A DNA stretch of 64,000 nucleotides from Drosophila pseudoobscura (lineage: Eukaryota > Arthropoda > Insecta > Diptera > Drosophilidae): NCBI RefSeq assembly GCF_009870125.1, contig NC_046683.1:64929869-64993868 (forward strand). The letters are read 5' to 3'. Under the pieces are notes generated by a model. That model was not told the DNA's origin and searched no databases. It was given only the letters and a program-made list of their open reading frames with translations. The translations under genes were made by a program, and so were the position numbers. Positions 47,402-59,700 of this stretch are shown piece by piece (the stretch's first letter is position 1; every line of letters begins with the position of its first letter).

Positions 47402-50400
47402 TCAGCTCACCTGCTGGGTGAGCAGATTGACCAGCTCCGTCCGCTCCATGTTGTTGAGGGTGTGCATGTCGACGCCCAGGGCCGCCGCCACCGCCTCGAT
47501 GTCCAGCCCGAACGAGGTGAGCAGCTCCAGGAAGCGCATCTCCTCGCCGGTCAGCGGATTGGTCAGTGTGGGGCAGGAGTGGTTGCACTGCGGCCAGGAG
47601 CAGCGCTCCAGGAGGCGGAGGCCGCACTTCTCGGGCACCCGGGGCACCCTTGGACGCTTCTTCGACTTGGTGCCGGAGGAGGAGGCGTTGTTCGAGGATC
47701 GCCGCTTCTGGGGCTCCCCCAATGCCTCTCCCCCGTTTCCGTTTCCGTTACCGCTTCCGCTTCCGCTTCCATTCGCGTTTCCGTTTCCGGCTTCCCCTGC
47801 GGCCGGCTGCTCGTGTTGCATCTGCATCTGCTGCTGCTGCGCCTTGCGGCGTCGCTGGCGTTGCTCCTGGCGCTGTTCCGGCGTCAGTGGCTGGCGGCGT
47901 CGCTGCTTGTGCGTATCGCTGGCGTTGCTCTTCGGCTTGTTGTTGTTGTTCTTGCCCTCTGCTGCTCCTCTGCTTGCGGCGGCGGCGGCGGCTGCGGCCT
48001 GTGCCTGCTGCTTGTGCTGCTGCCGGCGGCGTTGCTTGCGCCTCTGCCGCTGCGCCTGGCGCAGCCGCTTGCGCTCCTCCCTCTGCTCCTTGCTCAGGTG
48101 GTTGTGCTTCCGGGGCTGCTGCTGCTGCGTCGCCAGCGCCACGTTGTTCTGCTTCTGCTTCTGCCGCTGCTGGCGCTGGCGCTGGCGGTGTCGCTGGTGT
48201 CTTTGGTTGTTGGGATGCGGGTGCAGATTCTGGCCGACGGCCGTGGAGGCCTCCGTGGAGCGCTTTAGCTTTTCGTTGCGCTTGCGGCGCGTCGAGTGCT
48301 CCCAGCAGCGCAGGGCGGAGGGCAGGGAGATGTCGTCGATCTTGATGTTGACCCAATCCCGCTTCGAGAGCACCGCGTGGCCGATGCAGCTCGGAGCAAA
48401 GACGGCACTCACGTTGTCCAGCGAGGAGCGCAGGGCGCCGCCCATCTCGTGGATGTAGTTCCACTGCTGGGGCGTCACCGGAGCCCCCACGTTGTCCGAC
48501 TGCATCTGTGCCTCGTCGAAGAGCCACTGGAAGACGAAGAGCGGAGCTGCAGGAGGGAGACGTTTGGTTAGGCGGATTCTCTAGATGAGGGATTCTCGGG
48601 GGGCACTTACTCTTCAGGGTGGGGTACAGGCGGTAGCCGAAGTAGCAGCGCCAGGGCTCCGTGGGATGCGCCTTGGTGCAGTCCTCGGGCAGGAGGCCTT
48701 GCCACAGCTTCCAGCCCTGACGCACCGACTCGCTGGAGGCCACCGCCGAGGGTGTGTAGGGCTCGCGGTCGAGAAACCATCCCGAATCGCTCACTCCCCG
48801 CACCGTGACCTGCAGCTGGCGCTCATTGACCAGAAAGTCCCGAATGCGGTCCAGATTCAGCATCACCCCCAGGCCGCCCGCGGAGGAGCCCACCAGGAGC
48901 AGCTCTCCCCCCGGGACACGGCCCAGGCCCAGGGGAATGAGGTCGGCAATGACCTGGCGCAGGATCAGCGCACCCATGAAGCGCCACCTGTTCTCCCTGT
49001 CGCTGGTGTCCGGCTCCGTCCTGGTGCCCGACCACGAGTCGCTGCTGCAGTACGGAATGAGCACGTGGTTGGCATTGTGCCAGTAGGGATTCTCCTCGGC
49101 ATGGGGCGACAGGATGCCACCAACTGAAAGGCACGAATAGGCATAGAATTAGTCCCTGTTGGGGCTGCTTTCTCTCTTCCTCTGGACTCACCATCTCTCG
49201 TCTCCGGCCACTGGGAGGAGGTCATGAGGTGGCGCAGCCTCAGCCACCGGGCGCGGCACGACCTCACATCGAAGCAGTGCCAGCCACCCTCGAGGAAGAC
49301 GATCCACTTCTTGGAGCTGGGCTGCTTGCGCAGGTAGAAGCCGGCGTGGGTGCCGTCGTTGCAGGTGATGCTCGAGTTGGTCAGCGCGGCCCTCTTGAGG
49401 GAGCGGCTGTGGTCCGTCGTCGAGTGGCCGTGGCCGGCTCCCGCTGGGTGCATCACCATGTAGTTCCGCTGGATCATGTTCATGCTGGTCTCCATCGCGG
49501 GCCGTGCTCTCTGGCGCACCGCCTGCTCGTGGTCCTTGTCCAGGCTGGAGCTCACGGAGGCCACGGCAAAGGTCTCCAGGGTGCCATCTCTGCCGCTGCC
49601 GCTGCCGCCGCCGCCGCCGCTGCTGCTAGCATTGGCGTTGGCGGCTGGCAGCGGACAGAGGGCGACCAGAAGCAGCAGCAGCAGGAGGAGCGAGAGATGC
49701 CTACTCGGTGCTGTTGCTGTTTTCTGAAAGAGAGCGGAGAGAGAGAGGGTTAGATTCTAGTTGATAACTGAAACACCACACATCTTTCGCTCTTGGCCTC
49801 TCTGTTGGGTTCTCTCTAGGCCTCTGTTGTTTTTGGCGGAATCAAAATGCGAGCAAGAAGCTTTGCGATAAGATCAAAGAAATTTTTGCCGCAGTTCGTT
49901 TCGTTGTCGTTCCGTTTCGTTGTGTTATTCCTCTGCCCCCCTCCAGTCGCCACACTTCCCACCGCTCTCCGTGTGCTGTTTGTTGTTGGCTTCGTGGGGA
50001 AAGAACGATATAATGGATGTGTACGTATATCCGACCACTGAATACCCGCTAAATTTCGAATATCAATAATAATATCCCAAAGCAAGACCTACGGCTCGTA
50101 GTAAGCTCACCATTTGCAGGGCCTACCCATGCCCTGGGACAAACATTACCAGGAGCACAACATACCCCTGGCTGGCGACAATTACCGGGTATCAAAAACC
50201 TCAAGCACCGGCAAAGTATTTAGTCAAACATGGCAAGAAATTGCTGTTAATCATACGCCCCGTGGGCCAGTGCCAGTCCCAGTGCCAGTGCCAGTCAAAC
50301 AAATTTCAATTTCACATTGTCATGGCCGCTGACGCGTGGTAATCACCAGCGACTGCAGCGCCAGCTGCTCCGTCGGCGTTAGCTGCGACGTCAGCGTCAG

Positions 50401-53400
50401 CGTCAACGTCGGACCGTTCTTGGCTTTGAACTTAAGGTCGCTTTTCGTTGCTTTGGCCGTGCACACACACACAGACAAACACACACACACACGCACACAT
50501 CAATCAAACGGTCTATCCGGCGATTTGTTTTGTTGTTTTCGCCGATTCCCGGGTTGCCGGGTTGCCGGGTTCCCGTTCCCTCCTCACCCCTTTGTTTTCC
50601 GTTTAGCTATTTTCCAGCAATTTGTTAATAATACAACAACAACAAACAGCATTTGCCGACAGCAACAAACGGCAACAACAATTTTAGTGTCTCAGTGTGT
50701 CAGTCTGTCAATTTGGTTTTGGTCTGGTCTGGTCTGGTCTGGTCTGTGTACGGTCTTGCCTCCGCATAAATAACCATTCAGAAATCGTAAAGAAATCTTC
50801 AATCAATGTTTGTATAGGCCTTTGATGTTTCGCCGCCCTCTGCCGCCGCCAGCAGCGACAATTTGCAGACGAAAATGCAAATGACATACACAGATACACA
50901 CACACACACACACACACACATCGATTGGGTATTGGATAGAGGCCTACAAAGTAGGCCCCAAGTATCCCCCAGCAGTCGCCACAGACTCGCATAACGGTAG
51001 CCGGGAGACTGTGGAGACTGTGAAATAATCGCGAAAGAGCTCTCTGGGAGGAGATTCTATATTTAGAGCCGCCAAGCGGGTTCGGGTTTGGAATCGGGTT
51101 CCGAGATCACATTAATCTGGATTATATTAAAGTTATATTTGAAATATGCATATACCCGTAGTAGTAGATAGCATTATGATAATATTTGATGATTGGAATA
51201 TTTGATTTATTTGATATTTCAATTCATTTCATGAACATCATAATTAAGGATTGGTTTGGCTATTTCTGCATAATCTCTTGAGGGAAGGAAAGGGCACTCT
51301 TACTCTGCAATAATCAAAGCATTTAATTGGATATCACTTAGTGACCTACAACCTACAGAGGAAGTCCTTTGGGTAGCATTTTATAGAACTTATTCGTATG
51401 TCTTCCTTGGTTTACTTCTTTTCCAGATTAACTAATTCTGTTCGCATCTCTCTTTCTGCACCGTATCTCCGCTTTGTATCCTCTTCTCTCTCTCTCTCTC
51501 TTCCACTCCTCTTCCGTACGTCTCTTACAACAGGTTTAAATGTCTTCTGCCCGTCCCGCCCCGCCCGTCCCTGTTCGTGGGTCTGTTCGTCTGATGTTTG
51601 CCGCCAAACAACGAAAATTGACAAGAGCCCGGCCCCCCTCCACCGCTACCCCGCTCCCCACTGCCCCCCCCTCCCCTCACCGACATTAGATGAGTAGTTT
51701 CCATTGTTGATTAGTTCAACTGCGCCAACGCCAACCACCAAAAAAAAGGAAAAAGATGGAGATACAAATAAAAAGATTTCACGTGTGCGTGCGCGGATTT
51801 ACGTTTGAGTAAACACACACTCGAAGACAGGCCAGACACACGCACGCTCAAGAGAGAGAGACATAGATACAGATACAGATACAGATACAGATATACCCCA
51901 TACGGGCAGATACAGATAGAGGGTACGGGTTCGGGTACGGGTGAGCGTACGTTGCACTTGCTGTTTACCTGTCTCGATCGAGAGAGACAGAGAGAGAGAG
52001 AGAGAGAGAACAACTAAAAAAAAAAACGGCGGCAAGGCGGCAAGACGGCGGCGTTGCCAAAGGAAAAATGTTCACAAGCGCCGCTTAATTACCCTATATA
52101 GAGTCTTAAGTTGCGCTATTAATTGCGGGGCACTGCTTATTAATATTTTGCTTTTGCTTTTGCTTTTGGCTGGCTTGTACCATGTCCACCCCACACCATA
52201 GCACAGCACAGCACAGCACCCCACCCCACCCCTCTCCAATCTGTCGCTCCTCCTCCTGCAGCGATGCCGACAAAGGAGGAGCTCGCTCTCTCGGCCCGAA
52301 CCGTCTGGGGGCTGGCTGGCAGCCAACTACTTGTCGCGCCGATTATATTGTCAGTTTTTATTAATTGCTGCAAATACATAGCCGCAGTCGCAGTCGCAGT
52401 CGCAGTCGTAGCGGCCGCAGTCGTAGCCCCGTAGTCGTGGCAGCAGTGCGACTCGGTGGCGCTAAGCGTTCTTGATTTTCAATCGCAAGCCCGTTGCGAC
52501 TGGAATTGATTTGATTTGATTTGAGCACTTAAGTGCTGCAGTCTGTGGGTGTCTGTGTGTGTGCTACTAATTAAAATGCAATTTGGATCGAGTGGGGGGA
52601 TGGGGATGGGAAATAGATCAAATAGATCCAGCGTGTTTATACGTAGATTGCTTTCACTCGGGATAATCCCATCGTAAAACCGTTTTCAATAATCCCATCG
52701 TTATCAATAATGACCTTGTCGGAGTCAAAGAACAGCCGTGCCGTCGTAAAACCACAAAGTGGGTCTAAACTTGCAACAACAACAACACCAACAGCAACAA
52801 CAACAACAACACCAACACCAACACCTCTGTTGGAGTAGGAGAACGATATCGCTCGCTACAGTCTCGCGAGGAGGGCAGGGCTTATCGGGGAATACGCTTA
52901 AATAAATATCAGACCAGGGCATAAATAAACTTCCGTTGTCGTTATTGTTGCTCTCGTTGCACGTGTGGTTGTTGTTGTTGTTGTTGTTGTTATTGTTGTT
53001 ATTGTTGATTGTTTGATTTGCTTGCGTCGGCATTGGCCGGGCGGTTCTCTGTTGTTTGCCGGCTTTCGGCTTTGGGCTTCGGGTTGCGCTCCACAAATTC
53101 CAGAATCGTTATGCGATCCTCAAAACAAAAACAAAAACAAAATACAAATCATCTACAAGAACATCAGGCAGATCGAATATCAACAACAACAACAAGAACT
53201 ATGGGAAAATTAGGAGCTGGAGATGCATCCAACTATTTATTATCCATTCAACAAATATAGGAGTATGGAACGGGTAGTGGGAATAGGTTAGGAACAGATT
53301 AGGAGAGCAAGGAGAGGCTACCAAAGAAGAAGACTCTCCTAATTCAATAATTAATTTAACAATTAATATGTTCTTCCTTATGGATTCCAGGAATAAGCGT

Positions 53401-55204
53401 CCCAATGTATTGTACTTTGAAGTTTTCCATACCCCTCGGGCGTGTGTGTGTATTTCTTGACATGTTTTCGCAGAGCTGACCTGAATCGAGCATTATCGGA
53501 TTGCCTTTGGCTGAGAGCTTTAGAGAACATTGAGGCCTAGGCGCGTATATAATTGCAGAGTTCCCGAAACCCCCAACCCAACGCCGCTCTCCCCTGTCTC
53601 CTGTCTCCTGCCTGCCTGCATGCTGGCCTGCGGGGCATAAAAATACACCTGTTTGCAGCAATTTAATACTTTTTATGGTAGGGAAATAACGCGGTGGCAG
53701 CTACTGCTGCGGCTGTTTCTGTTGCCGGCTGCCGGCTGCCACAGCTACTGCATTGCTGGAATGGCAGGGCAGAGGCAGAGGCAGAGGCAGAGGCAGAGGA
53801 GCTGGTAATTCGGAAGCAGCCTCAAATGAAGCCGCAAGCCAGCGGCGGCAACAACAAAAGCGAAGCCGCCAAAACGTATAGCCAGTGCCGCAGCAGCAGG
53901 AGCAGCAGAAGAGGTAGCGTTATTAGAGCGGGCCTGATCTCTGTATCTGTATCTGTATCTGTATGTGTATCTGTATCTGTGTGGATGTGCGCACGTCTGC
54001 CGCTGGTCGGTTGGCCGCTTGCCCGCTTGGCCGCTGATCGCTTTTTACTCCGAGCGCGCTAAACCCGTGCCGTTTTCGGCTTTGTACTTTGCCGCTTTGC
54101 CCAATGGATGGACGGACGGACTCGACTCGACTCGCCTCGACTCTCGTGTATGTTTGCGGCATGTTGCAAAGCAGATCGGACCTGAGCCAGACCAGGCCAG
54201 GCCAGGCCAGGCCAGTACCAGTTCGGGTTCGGGTTTGGGTTTTGGGCTCGGGTTCGGGCCAACTACAAAAACCCAAGGCATCGTCGTCGCACTCATTGAT
54301 CTTAACTTTGAAAACAGTAGCTACTACGGTTGTGGAATGGATTGTGGATTGGATTGGAGTGGAGTGGAGTGTAGAGTGTGGAGCGGAGTGGAGTGGTTGG
54401 ATGTGGATGTGGATGTGGATGCGGTTGGGGATCTGGACTCGTATTCAGACTTCAAGCGAAGTGGGGCGCACGAAAGCGGCCTGCACTTTGTTGTTGTTGT
54501 TGCTGTTGTTGTTGTTGTTGTTGTTATTGGTGATGAGGGTTTTCGGTTAGCTACACTTAAAGACCCATTCCCCCCGCTCATTTTTGTCGGTCTTTTTGTT
54601 TTTCTTCCCTCTGCTATTTTTCCTTTTTCTGCTTTTGTGGTCCGCTCTGTTTTTTTTGTGTTTTTCTTTTGTTGTTTTTGTTTTGTTTTTGCGCACTCAG
54701 GCAAATTTTAAAGCTCGTTTTTTAATGCCCTTGCAAAGGATTTTCAAATTGATTTCGTCCGAATATGTATGCTAATGTCCTAAATAAAGCTGTAGAGGCC
54801 CGCCTGCCAGTCGCTTTTCGATTTCGATTTTGGTTTCGTTTTCAGTCCAGTCCAGTCCCGGCCAGGCCAGGCCAGTTCTTGGCCCAAGACCCAGGCCGAG
54901 ACCCAAGTCGGAAGCTATTAATTTTAATTGACGTGCTACTGTATTTTTTCGGTGGTTTTTCGTTTTTCGTCTTTCGGCTTTCGGCTTTGGCGGCTGCTTT
55001 TGATCGGGATGGGATCTCTATTGGGATTCCTCTTAATATTTCATTTCTGGGCTACTGTATTTGTATTTTTTGAATTTGTTGTTGTTGTTTTTGGCGGGGA
55101 TAACTCACCTGCTTGGGGTCTGTGGCTGTTTCTGTGCGATTGTGGCTCGGTTTAATCCATTCATTGGCCATTTTGGCCATTTTAGCAATTTGTTCGGCTG
55201 CCAT
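47402..55204 (-). CDS. Notum: Notum palmitoleoyl-protein carboxylesterase (Wnt deacylase)
   Basis: Four coding exons on minus: 55204-55109, 49723-49192, 49123-48611 and 48546-47402, total 2286 nt (761 aa). The alpha/beta-hydrolase core is intact: WIVFLEGGWHCFD, VLIPYCSSDSWSGT, the nucleophile Ser in VGSSAGGLG, SDSGWFLD, VFQWLFDEAQM and the catalytic His in CIGHAVL. Known role: secreted feedback inhibitor that removes the palmitoleate from Wnt/Wingless. Exon 4 then holds a long Gln/Arg-rich, basic, low-complexity insert (QRQRQQ, RRKQRRRQQHK) and a Gly/Asn/Ser repeat before a conserved Cys-rich end (CGLRLLERCSWPQCNHSCP). Exon 1 encodes 32 hydrophilic residues before the hydrophobic signal segment (LSLLLLLLLLVALCP) at about residues 41-58. 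The 5.4-kb intron 1 is microsatellite-rich. From memory the melanogaster gene is at 72D, not 68E. Confidence 0.92.
51863..51894. repeat. (GATACA)n microsatellite
   Basis: Five or so units, followed by a degenerate unit at 51908-51918. Complementary in sequence to the tract at 53936-53981. Confidence 0.9.
52772..53006. repeat. Inverted pair of (AAC)n and (GTT)n tracts
   Basis: CAACAACAACAAC with interspersed ACC at 52772-52827, and GTTGTTGTTGTTG with interspersed ATT at 52967-53006. The arms are complementary and about 140 bases apart. Confidence 0.8.
53936..53981. repeat. (TGTATC)n microsatellite
   Basis: About seven units of CTGTAT with one GTATGT interruption. Confidence 0.9.
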
Positions 55205-55587
55205 TTTCGATACGATTTCACATAGGATTTATGGTAGATTTTTGTGGGAAATATTTCTCGTATTTGTTGTTGTTTGTTGTCGGTTGTCGGTTGTCGGTTC
55301 AGCACAGTTTAGAGCACTTTTTGGGTCGCTGCATGGTATTCGGTTGTATTTGGGCACATTATTTGGGGACTACTTGTATACTTTTCTTGCACTCTTCAAT
55401 TGGTCGTGAATTTATTTGTTATTTAATTTCGGTCTTGAAACAAAAAAATGTATTTCCTTTGATTTCGATTTCTGGATGCGTATAGAAGGAACTTCGATCG
55501 GCCACGACACACGCGCTCAGAACGTCCGCTCGGCTCGAAGTCAAAAATTCAATTCAAAAATGGATCGTGCTTCGAGTTGGCTCTTAC

Positions 55588-55760
55588 CTTGCGCAGTCGT
55601 CGTCGTCGTCGCTGGCTGGTAAGAGCGCAAGCAGCGGGCAGGCAGAGCGCGGGCAGAGCACAGGCAGAGCGCAGGCAGAGCAGCGGCGCGCGCACTCTCT
55701 CGCTCTGTCGGTCTCTCACTGCCAGAGAGGGAGAGAGAGAGAGAGCGATTTGAGAGAATA
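55588..55760 (-). other. Notum: Candidate noncoding first exon and promoter of Notum
   Basis: On minus a (GAC)n-rich stretch ends in CTGCGCAAG followed by the strong donor GTAAGAGCC (exon end at 55588). A GAGA/CTCTCT-rich, (GGCAGAGC)n-containing block lies upstream at 55640-55750, as in many developmental promoters. A leader intron would then end before the ATG at 55204. The acceptor (perhaps TTGTTTCAAG near 55440) and the transcription start are guesses. Confidence 0.35.
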
Positions 55761-56342
55761 ATGAGAAGAGCAGAGGAGAAGCAGAGAAGAGCGTCGTGGA
55801 GCAGCGGCAGCAGGCAGCAGGCACCAGACAGCAGGCAGCGCTTTGAAGTCGACGTCGACGTCGACAGCGGCTACTTGTTAATAACCGTATTAACCGTCCC
55901 CTTTGATCTGCTTAATCGAAAGCCGAAATGGAATGCGCTTCTGGTCTTCACTCTTCCCCTCTTCCTCTCGCCATCGCGCATCGCACATCTCACATCTCGT
56001 CCTCTTTGCACACCGTCGTCTCTCTGATCCTACCATCGCTCTGTCCTTGTCTCTTCCGAGAGTTCATGTCCTAAGTCTTTTGTTTTTTGGCGGTTTTCCC
56101 CTTATGTTAATGCTAATTTAGTGTAATTGCAATCGGGAATGAAATGAATGCACACTCGTTTTATGCTCTCATAATTCGCTCATCGCTTGGAGATTTGTCT
56201 ACAGTAGATATCAGCTATAAGACATTATGGTTTTGTGGTCGAACAGCCCAAAGGAATCAGAATCTGTAGCCGAGTCACTATAGCCATGTCTGTCTGTCCC
56301 TGAGGCTATGAGAGGTGTACAGACTCCTGTGATGGCCCACTG

Positions 56343-56600
56343 TTACATCAATTTCTGGCCGTTACTGGCCGCAGAGCCGCGGCCCTTGCCGCGCTTCAGT
56401 ATTGTGTCGCAGCGACTGGTGTTGGCTGGAACATCCCAGTGTTGCACTTTCGGCATTTGACCTGTAGGTATTTGCATATGGGCCTGCTTCGGTCTTGTGA
56501 TCCCGATATTTACTGTACTTTTATTGTGGATTGTGTTTTTATGCTGCCTCATTCTGTGTTTTATGGCTGCTTGTCGGCATTTCTGGGAAAACGAAGCCAT
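56343..56600 (-). CDS. Candidate small protein of 85 residues
   Basis: ATG on minus with the context ATCAAAATGG, a full fly Kozak consensus, opens 85 codons to TAA at 56343-56345. The sequence is basic, lacks a signal peptide and is not low-complexity, unlike nearly everything around it (MASFSQKCRQAAIKHRMRQH at the start, IPTGQMPKVQHWDVP in the middle, LKRGKGRGSAASNGQKLM at the end). I recognise no family. It lies upstream of Notum on the same strand. A chance ORF cannot be excluded. Confidence 0.4.
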   Translation of the reverse strand: MASFSQKCRQAAIKHRMRQHKNTIHNKSTVNIGITRPKQAHMQIPTGQMPKVQHWDVPANTSRCDTILKRGKGRGSAASNGQKLM

Positions 56601-56700
56601 TTTGATATGGCCCTGGGAATCTCTGATACTCTGCTACTCTGCTATGCTGTGGATGTGTATGTGGGGCGGCTTAAAGACATAAAATCTCAATAAAGTAGCC

Positions 56701-56727
56701 GGCCAGCCAGCCAGCCAGCCAGCCAGC
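56701..56727. repeat. (CCAG)n tetranucleotide microsatellite
   Basis: About six CCAG units; complementary in sequence to the GGCT tracts at 3.3 kb and 63.5 kb. Confidence 0.9.
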
Positions 56728-59700
56728 GACTTTTATCTAATTGTAAATCTAAAAACAAAAAACAAAAACAAAAACACCAACGGTTTTGCAGAGGAGAAAA
56801 AAGAGATTCACAAGAGAAATCATTTAGCTTCTTCCTTTCCAGCGCCTGGGCCTGGGTCTGGGCCTTGATCTGGGCCTGGGCCTGGGCCTGCCCTTGCCAC
56901 GCTTTTTCATTTCCATTTCTATATACGAAACTCAATTAATGACAGATCATTAAAGATTCTTTTTGGGCTTTTGATATTTGCCGTTTGGCCCCGAAATCGA
57001 GATACATTTACGATCCAATCCAATCCGCTCGGTCCTCAGACGGCGGACGACCATAAAATTGATTCGCTTTTGCAAAAATTTTATCACTGACCAAATTGAT
57101 TTTAGCTGTAGCCCCCCAGCCCCAGCCCCAGCGTCAGCCCCCAATAGAAATTGTAGACTGTAGGCCTAAAGGAGGAGGCAGGCCAACAAATGATGTCCGA
57201 TGTTCGATGTCTGCCGGCGGCACACATGAAAGCGGTAAATAGAAAGGAGCCGACTACGACTCCGTCTCCGTCTCCGACTCCGACTCCGGTTCCGACTCCG
57301 TTTCAGTGCCATATTTATGCATTAAGTACACGCAATTATTATGCGACAACGGCCAGTTTTCTCTCTGCCTCCCCTCTCCCCCCGTCTCTCTCTCTCTTCT
57401 CTGGAGATTATTGATGCTCGCATTGCTCATACGCAGTGTGGCCCCCAGGCTGTGGACTAGGCGCTGGTGCCGTTGGTGGCAATTAAAACGCCGCCAGCAC
57501 GCGATGAATGCCATAAACATTTGACGCGCAATCAGCAGGAGGACCAGGAGCAGGAGCAGAAGCAGAAGCGGAATCACCAGAAGAAATTCTCCTTCAACTG
57601 CAGCATTATGATGATGATGCTGGCTGGATGCAAGATGATGATCTTGCCACGACGAGTGCTACTTTTACTGGAAATGGAGATGGGACGGGCACCGGGGATA
57701 TAGCCAGAAAAAAACAGATCATGGGAGGACGGACATGGACATTCATTTCGCTTAAGCGCACTAACCGGGCAAACGGGTCGGTGTCTTTTGATCCTGGCAT
57801 TCTATTGTTCCGTTTCAAAGGCCACTATTATGTAAACAATCGGCAGCTTTGATCTTGGCCGCATCAAAGTGTTGCCGCCGCGTTTCATCTTTTGCCGCAT
57901 GCAGCACATAGCAAGCAGTAAGCAGTAAGCAGTGAGCAAGCAGCACCAGCAGCAGCAGCGGCAGCGGCAGCAGCAGCGGCAGCGCCAGCTGATGCCTCTG
58001 CCTGCCGATGATGATGATGATGATGATGATGAGATGATGGGCTCTTGATGATCATGATGTGGATGATGATGAGGAAGAAGCGACAGCCACTGCGTAGTTA
58101 AAGCTGCCACCGATCTCTGCCACCGAGCCATATAATTTCGCATGCTCTGCGGCGGCAGCTAGGCTCGAATCGGATCGGATCGGATCGGATCCGATCGGAG
58201 CAGAGAACGGAGAGCAGAGAGCAGAGAGCACCTGGAAAAACGGAGCCAGCCTCATAACTTTGGGCATAATCTTCAAAGCGCCGACACATCGCTTGACATC
58301 AATCGAGGCGGCAGCGGCAGCGGCCACGGCCACCGCTCTAATCCCAACAGATGGGCTGCTCCTGCTCCTGCTCCCGGATCACTCGCCGCCGATAAGCAAT
58401 TAAAATTTCATTTAATGCACAACTTTATTATCTGCTCATCCCCGTCACCGCGTCACGGTCACGTCCTTTGATCCTGCGACCCAAGGATTCGCCCTCCGCC
58501 CCCTGCCCTCCCCCCTGCAAAAAGCAACCGCAAGAAATAGGAGCTGCGGTCGGGGGAGGGGGGTCGGGGGGCAACAGCACTGTGGGAAATGTGCAACAGG
58601 TGCTTCTGCAGACGGCAGCCAGCAGCATCAGGCAGCATCAGGCAGCCATCGCCAATCAACGAATGCCAATCATCAGCCCAACCAGCCGCAAGAGGCAGCC
58701 GCAAGAGGCAGCCACAGACATACCGGGCATCCAACTCTAATTTCATCGGGAAACGATTGATCATAATTGCATTGCTCTCGATTGATGGAGGTCAGTGATT
58801 TCGGTGCCCCGGCAAGGGACATCGCAGGGAGATCTACGAAATACCTGGGAGCAGAGGAGATCCTTTGGAGTCCCGGAGCATTCGAGAACTCGGTTTCTGT
58901 GTCGTTCTAGAGACTACCTTTCCACATTTATACCCACTAAATGTCCTTAGTACATATATTTTTTGTCGATTCTGCAGATTCCATAACGAAGGCTGGTAAA
59001 TGTTGAGACCTGGTTTCCTCGCAAACGCCGCAAGAGATGGCCAACATAATTTCCACTCGGCCAGCATCTCGGCGGCGGCGACTGGCCAAGGGGCAACAAC
59101 TTTCTGGCGGCACTCTCTCACGCCGCACGCCTCACGCCGCACGCTCCACGCTCCACGCTGATCTTGCTGCTGTTGCGGTTCACTTGGCGGCAAATTGCTG
59201 TTGCATGGCGATGATGTTGTTGTCGGAGTCGGAGTCGAAGTCGAAGTCGAAGCCGAAGTCGGCGGCGTCGGCGAAACAACAAAGCGAAAATCTCTGCATT
59301 GGGGCACACGCCATTCCCAACATCAAAGCGGCCCGACAGCACACATTTTCTGAGGTTGCCCGTCGCCACCGTTGGGGCAGCATCAGCATCAGCACCAGCA
59401 CCAGCACCAGCACCAGAGGCGGCAGCAACGCATGCGCAGAGGCTCTTCTTCTCCGCTGCTCCGCTTCTCCGCTCCTCTGATGCTCATTTGTGTTTTGAGG
59501 CACATTGTGCGACGCGCGTGTTAAGTGGACTGTGAATATGAAAGGAAAGTTCCCCAAAGAAACGGAGTGCAGAACAGACCAGAAGAGAACCGAACTGAAC
59601 CGCCTTTTCCGCCAAATAAATGCGAGAGTCCGAGTCCAGCTTCAGCTCCTGCCATGGATGCTCCTTCTGTCTCCTGCCTCCTGTCTCCTGGCCGGCCAGT

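Larger units (their letters stand above)
49724..55108. other. Notum intron 1, microsatellite-rich
   Basis: No gene was found. It holds many simple repeats: (TC/GA)n, (CA)n at 50899-50920, (GGTCT)n at 50720-50745, (GCAGTC)n at 52385-52410, (AAC)n at 52772-52827 facing (GTT)n at 52967-53006, (GATACA)n at 51863-51894 facing (TGTATC)n at 53936-53981, and (GCCAG)n near 54190 and 54860. Large introns of Wnt-response genes often hold enhancers; I saw no verified TCF site clusters. Confidence 0.5.

Noticed and set aside
47418-48458. Cys/Arg-rich 346-aa plus-strand ORF
   Set aside because: Antisense of the Gln/Arg repeats in the Notum last exon.
50899-50920. (CA)n run as a regulatory element
   Set aside because: Ordinary dinucleotide microsatellite; nothing ties it to Notum control.
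54089-54711. Overlapping long ORFs on both strands
   Set aside because: Read through (GGAGT)n, (GTT)n and other simple repeats; no family resemblance or splice structure.
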